DNA of 64,000 bases from contig NZ_MJAO01000002.1 of NCBI RefSeq assembly GCF_001902635.1, forward strand, positions 186,001-250,000, given 5' to 3'. Below, in pieces: positions 43,847 through 53,140 of this stretch. Positions within the stretch are counted from its first letter, which is position 1; every line of letters begins with the position of its first letter. The notes under the pieces are model-generated. The model was not told the DNA's origin and did not search any database. It was given only the letters and a program-made list of their open reading frames with translations. Origin of the DNA: Serratia marcescens. Its GTDB lineage: Bacteria; Pseudomonadota; Gammaproteobacteria; Enterobacterales; Enterobacteriaceae. The translations under genes and the position numbers were made by a program.

Positions 43847-44721
43847 TAATACTCCGCCAGGAAGTCCACGAAGCTGCGTATGTTAACCGGCAGGTAGCGC
43901 CGGTTAACGTACAGCACGTACAGCGAACGGCTGGTCCACACGTATTCCGCCATCACCCTGACCAACGCACCGGCGGCCAGCGCTTCCCTGACCACGAACT
44001 CCGGCTCCAGGATAATGCCCCGGCCTTCAAGCGCGCTGGCGAGCAGCGCATCGCCGCTGTTGGCGCGCAGCGTGCCGAACACCGGCACTTCAATCGCCCG
44101 GCCCTGCGCATCCAGATATTCCCATTGTTCCGTACGCGGCAACAATGAATACATCAGGCAGTTGTGGTCCCGCAGCGCCTGCGGCGTGGCGGGAACGCCG
44201 TGCCGCGCCAAATACTCGGGCGAAGCGCAGAGAATGCGCGGAATGTCGCACAGCCGGCGTGCCACCAGAGTGGAGTCAGACAGGTTGGCTACGCGGATCG
44301 CCACGTCGATGCCCTGTTCGATCAGGTTGACCAGCTGATCGCTGAGGCAAAACTCCACCGCTACGCGCGGATAGCGGCGCTGATAGGCGGCGACGATAGC
44401 CGCCAGTTCGGCGCGGCAATAAGGGTGCGGCGCGCTGATGCGCAACGTGCCGCCCGGCTGCCCCTGGTTACCCATATACTCCTCCAGCGCCTGACATTCA
44501 GCGGTGATGCGCTGGCTGAACGCGTGGCATTCCCGCCCCGCTTCCGTCAGCGTCATCGAGCGCGTCGTACGCTGCAGCAAACGCACGCCGAAATGCTGCT
44601 CCAGCTCGGCGATGTGTTTGCTAACCCGCGGGCGTGAGAGATCGAGCGCCTCAGCGGCGGCGGTGAAACTGCCGCTGGCCACCACCGCGTTAAATACGCG
44701 CAATGCGTTGATCATATCCAT
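43816..44721 (-). CDS. LysR-family regulator
   Basis: 301 residues. The winged helix reads FNAVVASGSFTAAAEALDLSRPRVSKHIAELEQ, and the effector domain follows from about residue 90. It belongs to the large group of AaeR/DmlR-like regulators. It is divergent from the aldehyde dehydrogenase-GMC pair, with 160 bp between, so these genes are its most likely targets. The shared region contains CTATAGGCCATCTATTGG near 44758, a weak dyad (ATAG/CTAT) of LysR-box spacing. I cannot assign an effector. Confidence 0.88.
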   Translation of the reverse strand: MDMINALRVFNAVVASGSFTAAAEALDLSRPRVSKHIAELEQHFGVRLLQRTTRSMTLTEAGRECHAFSQRITAECQALEEYMGNQGQPGGTLRISAPHPYCRAELAAIVAAYQRRYPRVAVEFCLSDQLVNLIEQGIDVAIRVANLSDSTLVARRLCDIPRILCASPEYLARHGVPATPQALRDHNCLMYSLLPRTEQWEYLDAQGRAIEVPVFGTLRANSGDALLASALEGRGIILEPEFVVREALAAGALVRVMAEYVWTSRSLYVLYVNRRYLPVNIRSFVDFLAEYYQRAAFSAGG

Positions 44722-44881
44722 GTTTTCTTCCCGTTTCCCCAGCGCGTTATTAGCACACTATAGGCCATCTATTGGTGCCTGTGTGTTACCAGTATGGTGC
44801 CGTTTGTCTACTCGTCGCGGTAACGTCGTCCCGCTAGTTTAGTTATTCACCCGCTAAGCGGTGTCCACTAAGGGATCCGAA

Positions 44882-46399
44882 ATGAGTAGCCAAAGCAAAA
44901 CCTTCGCCCAATGGCGGCAGCAAGCCGCCGGGCTGCAAATTGAAGGCCGCGCCTATATCGCCGGCCGGTATCAGGATTCAGCCGATGGCGCGACCTTCGT
45001 CGACGCCAGCCCGATCGACGGGCGACCGCTGGCCAACATCGCCGACTGTGATGAAGCCACGGTCAACCGCGCCGTGGCGGCCGCCGAACAGGCGTTCAAA
45101 GCCGGCGACTGGGCGCGGCGCACGCCGGCGCAACGCAAGGCGGCGCTGCTGCGGCTCGCCGACCTGGTGGCGCAACACCAGGAGGAGCTGGCGCTGCTGG
45201 AAAGCCTGGACACCGGCAAAACCATCCGCGAATCGCTGGATATGGACATGCAGGATGTGCAGACCGCCATCCGCTATTACGCCGAGGCGATCGACAAGGT
45301 CGCCGGCGAGATCGCCCCGACAGGTGATGCCTTTCACGGCATGATTACCCTGGCGCCGCTCGGCGTGGTGGCGGTGATGACGCCGTGGAACAACCCGCTG
45401 ATGATCGCCTGTTGGAAGATCGCTCCGGCGCTGGCGATGGGCAACTCGGTGGTGTTCAAGCCGTCGGAGAAAGCGCCGCTGACCGGTATTCGCCTGGCCG
45501 AGCTGACCCGTCTGGCCGGTATCCCCGACGGCGTGTTCAACGTGGTCACCGGTGGCGCACAGGTGGGGAAAACGCTGGCGTTGCACCCGCGGGTGCGCGC
45601 AATGGCGTTCACCGGCTCCACTCAGGTGGCCAAACAACTGCTGATCTACGCCGGGCAGTCGAACATGAAACGCACCTTCCTTGAAGGCGGCGGTAAAAAT
45701 GCGCACATCATTTTTGCCGACACGCCGGATCTGGCGCGCGCGGCGCGCTTCGCCGCGCTGGGATTCTGTGCCAATCAGGGCGCGGTGTGCGCTTCCGGCA
45801 CCCGACTGCTGGTGCAATCCTCCATCAAAGACCGGTTCCTGACGCTGCTGCTGGAAGAGTTGAAGAAATGGCAGCCGGGCCATCCGCTGGATCCGGCCAC
45901 GGCAATGGGCCCCTTAATCGATGCTCAACATCAGGCCAACGTGTTGCGCTATATCGAATCGGCGCGCGCTGAAGGTGCCGGCATCGTCAGCGGCGGCCAG
46001 GCCGACAACGCCCTGCTGCCGGGCGGGTATGTGCTGCCGCCCACGCTGATCGACAACGCCACGCCGGACATGACCGCTTCGCAAAACGAAATCTTCGGGC
46101 CGGTCGCCTCGTTGATGACCTTCGAAGACGAGGAGCAGGCCATTCGGTTGGCGAACGACAGCGAATACGGTCTGACCGTCGGATTCTGGACGCCGGACAT
46201 CGCCAAGGTGCACCGCGTCGCTAGACAGTTGGAGGCCGGCACCGTGTGGGTCAACCATTTCCTGACGCGCGACATCCTTTCGCCGTTCGGCGGTTTCAAA
46301 CAGTCCGGCATCGGCCGCGATCTGTCGCTGCACGCCCTGCCGCAGTACGGCGAAATGAAGGCCACCTGGATCGCGCTGCAAGATGTCGATGCCCATTGA
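44882..46399 (+). CDS. Aldehyde dehydrogenase (betaine/gamma-aminobutyraldehyde type)
   Basis: 505 residues of the ALDH superfamily. VVAVMTPWNNPLMIACWK, the Glu in FLEGGGKN and the catalytic Cys in NQGAVCASG are present. The first gene of a two-gene operon with a Tat-signalled GMC oxidoreductase, it probably completes oxidation of an alcohol to an acid, although the partner enzyme would be in the periplasm. The ATG at 44882 follows AGGGATCCG; an in-frame start at 44861 lacks a ribosome site. It is divergent from the LysR gene. Confidence 0.9.
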   Translation: MSSQSKTFAQWRQQAAGLQIEGRAYIAGRYQDSADGATFVDASPIDGRPLANIADCDEATVNRAVAAAEQAFKAGDWARRTPAQRKAALLRLADLVAQHQEELALLESLDTGKTIRESLDMDMQDVQTAIRYYAEAIDKVAGEIAPTGDAFHGMITLAPLGVVAVMTPWNNPLMIACWKIAPALAMGNSVVFKPSEKAPLTGIRLAELTRLAGIPDGVFNVVTGGAQVGKTLALHPRVRAMAFTGSTQVAKQLLIYAGQSNMKRTFLEGGGKNAHIIFADTPDLARAARFAALGFCANQGAVCASGTRLLVQSSIKDRFLTLLLEELKKWQPGHPLDPATAMGPLIDAQHQANVLRYIESARAEGAGIVSGGQADNALLPGGYVLPPTLIDNATPDMTASQNEIFGPVASLMTFEDEEQAIRLANDSEYGLTVGFWTPDIAKVHRVARQLEAGTVWVNHFLTRDILSPFGGFKQSGIGRDLSLHALPQYGEMKATWIALQDVDAH

Positions 46400-46418
46400 T
46401 CGGTCGAGAGGAAACACC

Positions 46419-48044
46419 ATGAAGCAAGACAAAATCACCGCTAACGCCGGACGCCGCAAATTCATTGCCGCCAGCCTGGCGATGGGGGCGGCGGCGGCGC
46501 TGCCGTTTTCCGGCTATGCGCGCACTACCGCCCGCACCAACGATCCCAAATACGATTTTATCGTCATCGGCGCCGGTTCCGCCGGTTCGGTCGTGACTCG
46601 GCGACTGGTGGACGCCGGCCTGCGCGTGCTGTTGCTTGAGGCGGGGCCGCGCGATGACATGCCGGCGATCCATAACCCGCCGGAAGCGATGGCGCTGTGG
46701 CACTCCGCCGTTGACTGGGGGTTTTCGACTCAGCCGCAGACCTTCGCCGGCAAACAGGATATCTATTGGCCGCGCGGAAAAACGCTGGGCGGATCCAGCG
46801 CCATCAACGGCATGATGTACGTGCGCGGCCTGCCGGCAGATTATGACAACTGGGCCGCGCTGGGCGCCGCCGGCTGGGCCTGGCGAGATGTGCTGCCCTA
46901 TTTCCGCAAGGCGGAAAACTGCAATATCGCCGGGCTTTCCGCGCAGCATGCCACCGGTGGCCTATTGCAGGTTTCACGCCCGGCGATGACGCCGCTGGCC
47001 CACGCGTTTGTCGAAGCGGGCCAACAGGCGGGCTTGCGCTGGGTTGAGGATTACAACGACGGCAACGATCCCAGCGGAGTCAGCTTCCCGCAATACACCA
47101 TGACGCCGGACGGCAAACGGGCCAGCGCCTGGGTGTGCTACGGCGACGCCATTCGCCAGGCACCGAACCTGTCGGTCATGACGGAAGCGCGGGTGTTGAA
47201 GCTGTTGAACCAGGGCGATCGCATTACTGGGGTACACTTCCTGCATCGCGGCATCGACTATCGTATTGAAGCTAAACATGAGGTGCTGCTGTGCGCCGGG
47301 TCGCTGATGAGTCCTTCCATTTTGCTGCACTCCGGCATCGGCCCGGCGCAGCAGCTGGAAAAACTGGGCATGACGGCGCTGGTCAACCTGCCCGGTGTCG
47401 GTGAGAACCTGCACGATCACCTGGTCTGCCCGATGGTGTGGTCTTCCCCGCAGCCGGTCGCGGTCGGCCAGGCTTCCGGCATCGAAGCACAGATTTTCCA
47501 TAAATCAGCGCCGCAGCTGAGTGGCCCGGATACGCAGTCGCTGCTGTTCACCATGCCGTTCCTGCCCGGCGTTAGCCAGGGGTATACCGTCACGCCGGGT
47601 CTGGTACGGCCGAAAAGTCGCGGCCGGCTGTGGCTCGGTTCACGCGATCCCCTGCGTCCCCCGTTGATGGATCCGCAGGTGTATGCCGAGAACGAAGATC
47701 TGGAGATCATGACCGACAAGGCACTGTTAATGCGCGACGTGATGCACCAGAGCGCGATGGCACCGTGGCGCGGCCGGGAACAAGGCCTGGATGGCGTGAA
47801 CAGTCGCGCGCAAATGCGCGACTATATCCGCCGTGCCACCGGTTCCTACCACCATCAGGTGGGCACCGCGCGCATGGGCGTCGACGACATGGCGGTGGTC
47901 AATCCGCAGCTGCAGGTGCGCGGTTTGTCGGGGCTGCGGGTGATCGACGCCTCGGTGATGCCGGTCATTCCCAGCGGCAACACCAATGCGCCCAGCATCA
48001 TGATCGGTGAAAAGGCCGCCGACATGATCCTCGCCGGTCGTTAA
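46419..48044 (+). CDS. GMC-family oxidoreductase with Tat signal
   Basis: About 541 residues. The N-terminus GRRKFIAASLAMGAAAALPF is a twin-arginine export signal, followed by FAD-binding FIVIGAGSAGSVVTRRL, the GMC signature GKTLGGSSAINGMMYVRG and a C-terminal YHHQVGTARMG. The folded flavoprotein should thus be exported to the periplasm to oxidise an alcohol. ATG 46419 after GAGAGGAAA is preferred over 46383, because the Tat motif then sits at the proper distance. It follows the aldehyde dehydrogenase gene by 19 bp and is closed by a hairpin. Confidence 0.88.
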   Translation: MKQDKITANAGRRKFIAASLAMGAAAALPFSGYARTTARTNDPKYDFIVIGAGSAGSVVTRRLVDAGLRVLLLEAGPRDDMPAIHNPPEAMALWHSAVDWGFSTQPQTFAGKQDIYWPRGKTLGGSSAINGMMYVRGLPADYDNWAALGAAGWAWRDVLPYFRKAENCNIAGLSAQHATGGLLQVSRPAMTPLAHAFVEAGQQAGLRWVEDYNDGNDPSGVSFPQYTMTPDGKRASAWVCYGDAIRQAPNLSVMTEARVLKLLNQGDRITGVHFLHRGIDYRIEAKHEVLLCAGSLMSPSILLHSGIGPAQQLEKLGMTALVNLPGVGENLHDHLVCPMVWSSPQPVAVGQASGIEAQIFHKSAPQLSGPDTQSLLFTMPFLPGVSQGYTVTPGLVRPKSRGRLWLGSRDPLRPPLMDPQVYAENEDLEIMTDKALLMRDVMHQSAMAPWRGREQGLDGVNSRAQMRDYIRRATGSYHHQVGTARMGVDDMAVVNPQLQVRGLSGLRVIDASVMPVIPSGNTNAPSIMIGEKAADMILAGR

Positions 48045-48050
48045 GGCCTT

Positions 48051-48076
48051 TGCCGCCCGACGCCGGGCGGCACTCT
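48051..48076 (+). terminator. Hairpin after the ALDH-GMC operon
   Basis: A 9-bp GC-rich perfect stem, TGCCGCCCG (48051-48059) and CGGGCGGCA (48064-48072), with a 4-base loop. The tail CTCTTC is poor in T, so termination may be partial or Rho-aided. Confidence 0.6.
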
Positions 48077-48212
48077 TCACACTCTCAAACAGATAAGTCA
48101 TAGCGTGCGAAAAAGATAACCATGCATAATGGCAAGCGGCGGATGCAGCATAGGTGACGTTCACCTGCATCAGACGCCTTCTCTTATCTTCAGCGCCACA
48201 GGATACGCACGC

Positions 48213-49124
48213 ATGACTGACCCCGATTTCAACCTGCTGATCGCGCTCGACGCGCTGCTGACGGCGGGCAGCGTCGCCGGCGCGGCACGGCGTCTCGGTT
48301 TAAGCGCCTCGGCGATGAGCCGCACGCTCAGCCGGCTGCGCGCCGCCACCGGCGATCCCCTGCTGGTGCGCGCCGGCCGCCATATGGTACTGACACCTTA
48401 TGCCGAAACGCTGCGTGAGCGGGCGCGAAACGCGACGTTCGAAGCCCGCGCGGTGCTGCGACCGGCACAGGGTGAGCTGGATCCGGCCAGGCTGGATCGC
48501 ACCTTTACGCTGCGCGCCAACGACGGTTTCGTCGAGGCCTTCGGCCCGGCGCTGATCGCCGCCGCTGCCGAACAGGCGCCGCGAGTACGGCTGCGCTTTG
48601 CGCCCAAACCGGAGAAAAGCGACCGCCCCCTGCGTGAAGGGCTGGTCGACCTGGAGATTGGCGTGCTGGGCGATATGGGGCCGGAAATCCGCCTGCAGGC
48701 GCTGTTCCGCGATCGTTTCGTCGGCGTGATGAGAACCGCACATCCACTGGCGCGGCAACCGGAGATCGGCGCCGCCGCCTATGCCGCCTGCGGCCACGTG
48801 GTGGCCTCGCGCAGCGGACGCATCCTCGGGCCGGTTGACGCCGCGCTGGCAGAGCTGGGGCTGGCGCGCCATATCGCCGCCGTGGTGCCGAGCTTTCCGG
48901 CTGCGCTGGCGGTCGCGCAAGCCTCGAACCTGCTGGCGTTGCTGCCCGCCTCCTTCCTGCACGCGCAACCGGCCGACGGCCCGCTGCGCGTTTTCGAACT
49001 GCCGGTGAAAACGCCGCCCATCACCGTGTCGCAAATGTGGCATCCGCGCCTGGACGCCGAGGCAGATCACCGCTGGCTGCGGCAGCTGGTGCTGACTGTC
49101 TGCCGCCAGAGATCAGATAAATAA
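48213..49124 (+). CDS. LysR-family regulator (NodD/LinR-like)
   Basis: 303 residues beginning MTDPDFNLLIALDALLTAG, the NodD/YbeF-like start, with a helix-turn-helix at SVAGAARRLGLSASAMSRTLSRL and an effector domain after residue 90. ATG 48213 was chosen over 48129 because the conserved N-terminus begins there. It stands alone between the catabolic island and the SLATT gene; the target is unknown. The region 48045-48212 upstream holds the preceding operon's hairpin and no other clear signal. Confidence 0.88.
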   Translation: MTDPDFNLLIALDALLTAGSVAGAARRLGLSASAMSRTLSRLRAATGDPLLVRAGRHMVLTPYAETLRERARNATFEARAVLRPAQGELDPARLDRTFTLRANDGFVEAFGPALIAAAAEQAPRVRLRFAPKPEKSDRPLREGLVDLEIGVLGDMGPEIRLQALFRDRFVGVMRTAHPLARQPEIGAAAYAACGHVVASRSGRILGPVDAALAELGLARHIAAVVPSFPAALAVAQASNLLALLPASFLHAQPADGPLRVFELPVKTPPITVSQMWHPRLDAEADHRWLRQLVLTVCRQRSDK

Positions 49125-49151
49125 AATGCATTCCGAACAATAAAACCTTAA

Positions 49152-49619
49152 TCAGTTGCGCACTAATGCTGACTTAGGTGTCAGTGGTGAGTTTTCAGAT
49201 ATATACTCCCACTCAATACGCAATACTTTCAATTTTGAAATCATGTCATCATCTTGTAGTCCTGATTTTTTTGAACGGAGGTTCTCTAGTTGCCGTCTTA
49301 ATTTCCCATAACTGCTGGCGGCAGAACGATGCAACTCGGCTTTCTCAGCAAAGCGGCCGAACGACACGATGCCCGACAATGCCGCTGACAGAACGCTGAT
49401 GAAAAACAGCATGAGTTTTAATCCACCATCGGCCTGTAGAAAAAAGCACGACGTCACAATCGTTGAGCTAAAAATCAATAAATAGCCTGTATAATCAGCC
49501 CACCGATACAACCTTTCCGAACACACATAGTGCCCCGTTTGAGCATTGCATAACCTTGTGTACCAATCCGCCATCAAAGCATCCATGTCCTTATATTTCT
49601 CAATCCCAGAATCGCTCAC
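49152..49619 (-). CDS. SLATT-domain two-helix membrane protein
   Basis: 155 residues. Two transmembrane helices (about 45-62 and 68-88) are followed by an amphipathic helical tail with GRFAEKAELHRSAASSYGKLRRQLENLR, the pattern of SLATT domains. SLATT proteins are predicted pore-forming effectors of nucleotide-signal defence systems (the SMODS/SLOG groups). No nucleotide cyclase or sensor gene is adjacent, so this is an orphan. The gene and its surroundings are much richer in A/T than the neighbours, consistent with acquisition by transfer. The ATG at 49619 has a weak ribosome site (GGAGT about 10 bases upstream). Confidence 0.65.
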   Translation of the reverse strand: MSDSGIEKYKDMDALMADWYTRLCNAQTGHYVCSERLYRWADYTGYLLIFSSTIVTSCFFLQADGGLKLMLFFISVLSAALSGIVSFGRFAEKAELHRSAASSYGKLRRQLENLRSKKSGLQDDDMISKLKVLRIEWEYISENSPLTPKSALVRN

Positions 49620-49882
49620 AATTCACTCCAAATAAGCTGTAGTAGATAAAATAACAATAAGAAATTATTCCAATGAAAATGGAATGCGTGCAAAGATCTC
49701 CGCTTATAATAATCTCTTTAGGCTAAAATTTATTTTGCCAAAAGTAAATTTGACGTCAAGTGCTCACCACTATTATCTATTATTTTTTAAATATCCTGCC
49801 GAATTGAATAATGTGAAAACTTGCCAGGTATTGCGCAATAATACAACATAGCGCTCATGATGCCTGACTCAGTGAAACGCCC
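49620..49882. other. AT-rich intergenic stretch between SLATT and dipeptidase genes
   Basis: 263 bases, strongly AT-rich around 49630-49790. I see no gene and no strong hairpin. It must contain the promoters of both divergent genes, but no convincing -35/-10 pair stands out. Composition contrasts with both flanks and matches the SLATT gene. Confidence 0.35.
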
Positions 49883-50932
49883 ATGACGCTTCCCCCTCTC
49901 TGGCCGGTATTCGACGGCCATAACGACCTGCTGCTCAACCTGTGGCTGCAGCACGACGACGATCCGGTCACCGCCTTCTATTCGCGCGTCGCGCCAGGCC
50001 ACCTCGATTTTTCTCGCATGCGGCGCGGCGGATTCTGCGGCGGGCTGTTCGCGGTGTTTATTCCGCCGGTCAGCTATATCGCTCAGGTGCGCAACCAAAC
50101 GCAGGATGAGGCGCAGGCGGCCTTCGATCCGTTGGCGATCGCCGAACGGCAGGTAGCCATCATGCAGCAGCTGGAACAGGCCTCCCAAGGGCAGTTGCGT
50201 ATCTGCCGTACGGCCAAAGAAATAGAACAGTGCCGTCTCAACCGGCAAATCGCCGCGGTGTTGCATATCGAAGGCGCCGGTATGATCGACGCGGAGCTGA
50301 CGCAGCTGGATGCCTTCTATCAGCTGGGCGTGCGCAGCATCGGGCCGTTCTGGAATCTGCCGAACGCCTTCGGCACCGGCGTCAGCGGGCCGTTCCCCGG
50401 CTCACCCGATACCGGTCCCGGCCTGACGCCGGCCGGGGAAGCGTTGATTCACGCCTGCAACCGGCGCCGCATCCTGATCGACGTCTCGCACATGAACGAG
50501 AAAACCTTCTGGCAAACCGCCGCGCTGAGCCGCGCGCCGCTGGTCGCCACCCACTCCAACGCCCACGCCCTCTGCGCGCAGCCGCGCAACCTGACCGACG
50601 CGCAGCTGGACGCCATCGCCCAGAGCGACGGAATGGTCGGCGTCAATTTCGGCACCGCCTTCCTGCGGGCGGACGGCAAACGTGACAGTGCAACGACTGA
50701 CGTAACCGAAATTGTTAAACACGTTGAGTATTTGATCGCTAAACTTGGAGAAGATCGCGTGGGATTTGGCTCTGATTTTGACGGGGTCAACGTACCGCAA
50801 CCGTTGGAGGATGTCGGTGGGCTGCCGCGCCTGACGCAAGCGCTGGCGCAGGCCGGGTTCGATAACCGGCTGCTGGAAAAGCTGACCTGGCGCAACTGGC
50901 TGAACGTGCTCGCCGCCACCTGGGGTGAATAA
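49883..50932 (+). CDS. Membrane-dipeptidase family metallopeptidase (M19)
   Basis: 349 residues of the renal-dipeptidase-like amidohydrolase fold. FDGHNDLLL supplies the H-x-D metal ligands, VLHIEGAGMID the bridging Glu, LIDVSHMNEKTFW and VATHSNAHAL further His ligands, and GFGSDFDG the Asp. There is no signal peptide, so it is probably cytosolic. It lies 117 bp upstream of pqqA on the same strand. It could clear peptides left from PqqA processing, but this link is only by position. No Shine-Dalgarno is evident just before the ATG. Confidence 0.87.
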   Translation: MTLPPLWPVFDGHNDLLLNLWLQHDDDPVTAFYSRVAPGHLDFSRMRRGGFCGGLFAVFIPPVSYIAQVRNQTQDEAQAAFDPLAIAERQVAIMQQLEQASQGQLRICRTAKEIEQCRLNRQIAAVLHIEGAGMIDAELTQLDAFYQLGVRSIGPFWNLPNAFGTGVSGPFPGSPDTGPGLTPAGEALIHACNRRRILIDVSHMNEKTFWQTAALSRAPLVATHSNAHALCAQPRNLTDAQLDAIAQSDGMVGVNFGTAFLRADGKRDSATTDVTEIVKHVEYLIAKLGEDRVGFGSDFDGVNVPQPLEDVGGLPRLTQALAQAGFDNRLLEKLTWRNWLNVLAATWGE

Positions 50933-51049
50933 ACCGGTTACGCTTTAAAAGTTGCGATCTCCGTCACATTTCGTCAACACTGGGCCAGCCTAATGCGAAC
51001 GTTTCTCATTGGGTTTGACACATCACGCTGCATGCAAAGGAGCACCGCT

Positions 51050-51127
51050 ATGACTACCTGGACTAAACCTGAGTTTGTTGACCTGCGTCTGGGGCTGGAA
51101 GTGACGCTGTACATTTCCAACCGTTAA
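51050..51127 (+). CDS. pqqA: PQQ precursor peptide PqqA
   Basis: The 25-residue peptide reads [15 protein letters not shown] followed by [10 protein letters not shown]. It contains the conserved E17-x3-Y21 pair whose side chains are cross-linked by PqqE and become PQQ. The upstream AAGGAG site (51037-51042) is strong. It is too short for most gene callers. A hairpin between it and pqqB probably makes pqqA the most abundant message of the operon. Confidence 0.96.
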   Translation: MTTWTKPEFVDLRLGLEVTLYISNR

Positions 51128-51136
51128 TCGCCTGTC

Positions 51137-51165
51137 TGCCCGCCTCTCGCGCGGGCATTTCTTTC
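51137..51165 (+). terminator. Attenuator-like hairpin between pqqA and pqqB
   Basis: TGCCCGC (51137-51143) pairs with GCGGGCA (51151-51157) around a 7-base loop and is followed by TTTCTTTCC. It can act as a partial terminator or a 3' stabiliser of the pqqA message. Confidence 0.65.
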
Positions 51166-51185
51166 CTTTTTCTTCTGGTTCAGAC

Positions 51186-52097
51186 ATGCAGATAAAAGTT
51201 CTCGGCTCGGCGGCGGGCGGCGGCTTTCCCCAGTGGAATTGCAACTGCGAAAACTGCCGCGGCGTGCGCGACCACAGCATCAACGCCACGCGCCGCACGC
51301 AATCCTCTATCGCCGTCAGCGACGACGGTAAAAACTGGGTGCTGTGCAACGTTTCCCCGGACATTTGCCATCAGCTGCTGGCCGCACCCGAATTGAATAA
51401 TCCCGACGTGCTGCGCGGCACCGGCATTGGCGCGATCGTGCTGACCGACAGCCAGATCGATCACAGCGCGGGCTTACTCAATTTGCGTGAGGGCTGCCCG
51501 CACCACGTCTGGTGCACCCCTGAGGTGCATGACGATCTCAGCACCGGTTTCCCGGTGTTTCCCATGCTCTCCCACTGGAACGGCGGGTTGATTCACCACC
51601 CGGTAACGCCCGGTGAACCGTTCCACACGGCGGTCTGCCCGAACGTGCGCTTCACCGCCATTCCGCTACTCAGCAACGCGCCGCCTTATTCGCCGTACCG
51701 CGATCGCCCGCTGCCAGGCCACAACGTGGCGCTGTTTATCGAAGATACCGCGCGCGGGGTCGGCCTACTGTATGCGCCGGGCCTGGGTGAGCCGGACGCG
51801 GCGCTGATGCCGTGGCTGCGCCGCGCCGATTGCCTGCTGATCGACGGCACGCTGTGGCGCGACAACGAGCTGGCCAACGTCGGCGTGGGCCGCAATACCG
51901 GCAAAGACATGGGGCATTTGGCGCTGGCGGAAGAACACGGGCTGGCGGCCCTGCTCGCTACCTTGCCCGCCAGGCGCAAAATCCTGATCCACATTAACAA
52001 TACCAACCCAATCCTCAATGAAGACTCGGTAGAGCGGCAAAGCCTGACCGCCACCGGCATCGAGGTGAGCTGGGACGGCATGCACATCGAACTGTAG
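51186..52097 (+). CDS. pqqB: PQQ biosynthesis protein PqqB
   Basis: 303 residues, metallo-beta-lactamase fold. It starts [20 protein letters not shown], which is diagnostic for PqqB, and has [14 protein letters not shown] as its metal-region motif. PqqB is a hydroxylase acting on the excised Glu-Tyr dipeptide. It is the second gene of the operon, 58 bp after pqqA because of the intervening hairpin, with 9 bp to pqqC. Confidence 0.95.
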   Translation: MQIKVLGSAAGGGFPQWNCNCENCRGVRDHSINATRRTQSSIAVSDDGKNWVLCNVSPDICHQLLAAPELNNPDVLRGTGIGAIVLTDSQIDHSAGLLNLREGCPHHVWCTPEVHDDLSTGFPVFPMLSHWNGGLIHHPVTPGEPFHTAVCPNVRFTAIPLLSNAPPYSPYRDRPLPGHNVALFIEDTARGVGLLYAPGLGEPDAALMPWLRRADCLLIDGTLWRDNELANVGVGRNTGKDMGHLALAEEHGLAALLATLPARRKILIHINNTNPILNEDSVERQSLTATGIEVSWDGMHIEL

Positions 52098-52106
52098 GGA
52101 ACCGCC

Positions 52107-52862
52107 ATGACGCAACCACTTCCCCTTTCTCCGCAGGCGTTTGAAGCGGCGCTGCGCGCCAAAGGCGCTTATTATCATATTCACCACCCGTACCACATCG
52201 CGATGCATAACGGCGAAGCGACCCGCGCGCAGATTCAGGGCTGGGTGGCCAACCGCTTCTACTACCAGACCAGCATTCCGATCAAGGACGCGGCGATCAT
52301 GGCCAACTGCCCGCAGCCGGAAACCCGTCGTAAATGGGTGCAGCGCATCCTGGATCACGACGGCTACGGTGACAGCGAAGGCGGCATCGAAGCGTGGCTG
52401 CGCCTGGGCGAAGCCGTCGGGCTGCAGCGCGACGCCCTGCTCTCTGAAGAGCTGGTGCTGCCGGGCGTGCGCTTCGCGGTGGATGCTTACGTCAATTTCG
52501 CACGCCGCGCCTGCTGGCAGGAAGCGGCCTGCAGCTCGCTGACCGAACTGTTCGCGCCGCAGATCCACCAGTCGCGCCTTGACAGCTGGCCGCAGCATTA
52601 CCCGTGGATCGACGCCGCCGGCTACGACTATTTCCGCAGCCGCCTCGGCCAGGCCAACCGCGACGTGGAGCACGGCCTGTCATTGGCGCTGGACTATTGC
52701 GACACCGTAGAGAAGCAACAGCGCATGCTGGAGATCCTGCAGTTCAAGCTGGATATTCTGTGGAGCATGCTGGACGCCATGAGCATGGCCTATACCCTGA
52801 ACCGTCCCCCGTACCACAGCGTGACCACCGCGCGGGTATGGCACAACCAGAGGCTGGTGTAA
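52107..52862 (+). CDS. pqqC: PQQ synthase PqqC
   Basis: 251 residues, all-helical heme-oxygenase-like fold without a cofactor. It has [15 protein letters not shown] near the N-terminus and [14 protein letters not shown] near residue 190, as in known PqqC. It catalyses the final ring closure and eight-electron oxidation to PQQ. Its stop overlaps the pqqD start (TAATG). Confidence 0.95.
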   Translation: MTQPLPLSPQAFEAALRAKGAYYHIHHPYHIAMHNGEATRAQIQGWVANRFYYQTSIPIKDAAIMANCPQPETRRKWVQRILDHDGYGDSEGGIEAWLRLGEAVGLQRDALLSEELVLPGVRFAVDAYVNFARRACWQEAACSSLTELFAPQIHQSRLDSWPQHYPWIDAAGYDYFRSRLGQANRDVEHGLSLALDYCDTVEKQQRMLEILQFKLDILWSMLDAMSMAYTLNRPPYHSVTTARVWHNQRLV

Positions 52863-53140
52863 TGACGCTGAACCCTGAACACACCCCCGTCTTCCGCCGC
52901 GGTTACCGCCTGCAATGGGAGCAGGTGCAAAACAGCCACGTGATCCTCTACCCGGAGGGCATGGCCAAGCTGAACGACAGCGCCGCCGCCATTTTGCAGC
53001 TGGTCGACGGCCAAACCACGCTGCACGGCATCATCGCGCAGCTAAACGCCCGCTTCCCCGGTGCCGAAGGGCTGGCGGACGACGTGCTGGAGTTTTTCCA
53101 GCGCGCCTACGAACAGAAATGGGTGACCTTCCGTGACTGA
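52862..53140 (+). CDS. pqqD: PqqA-binding chaperone PqqD
   Basis: 92 residues. A winged-helix RiPP recognition element (RRE) with [14 protein letters not shown] and [19 protein letters not shown]. It binds PqqA and presents it to PqqE. It starts inside the pqqC stop and overlaps pqqE by 8 bp. Confidence 0.94.
   Translation: MTLNPEHTPVFRRGYRLQWEQVQNSHVILYPEGMAKLNDSAAAILQLVDGQTTLHGIIAQLNARFPGAEGLADDVLEFFQRAYEQKWVTFRD

Noticed and set aside
51015-51020. TTGACA as the -35 box of pqqA
   Set aside because: The bases 17 bp downstream are the ribosome binding site (AAGGAG) and not a -10 element, so it cannot be the promoter in that register.
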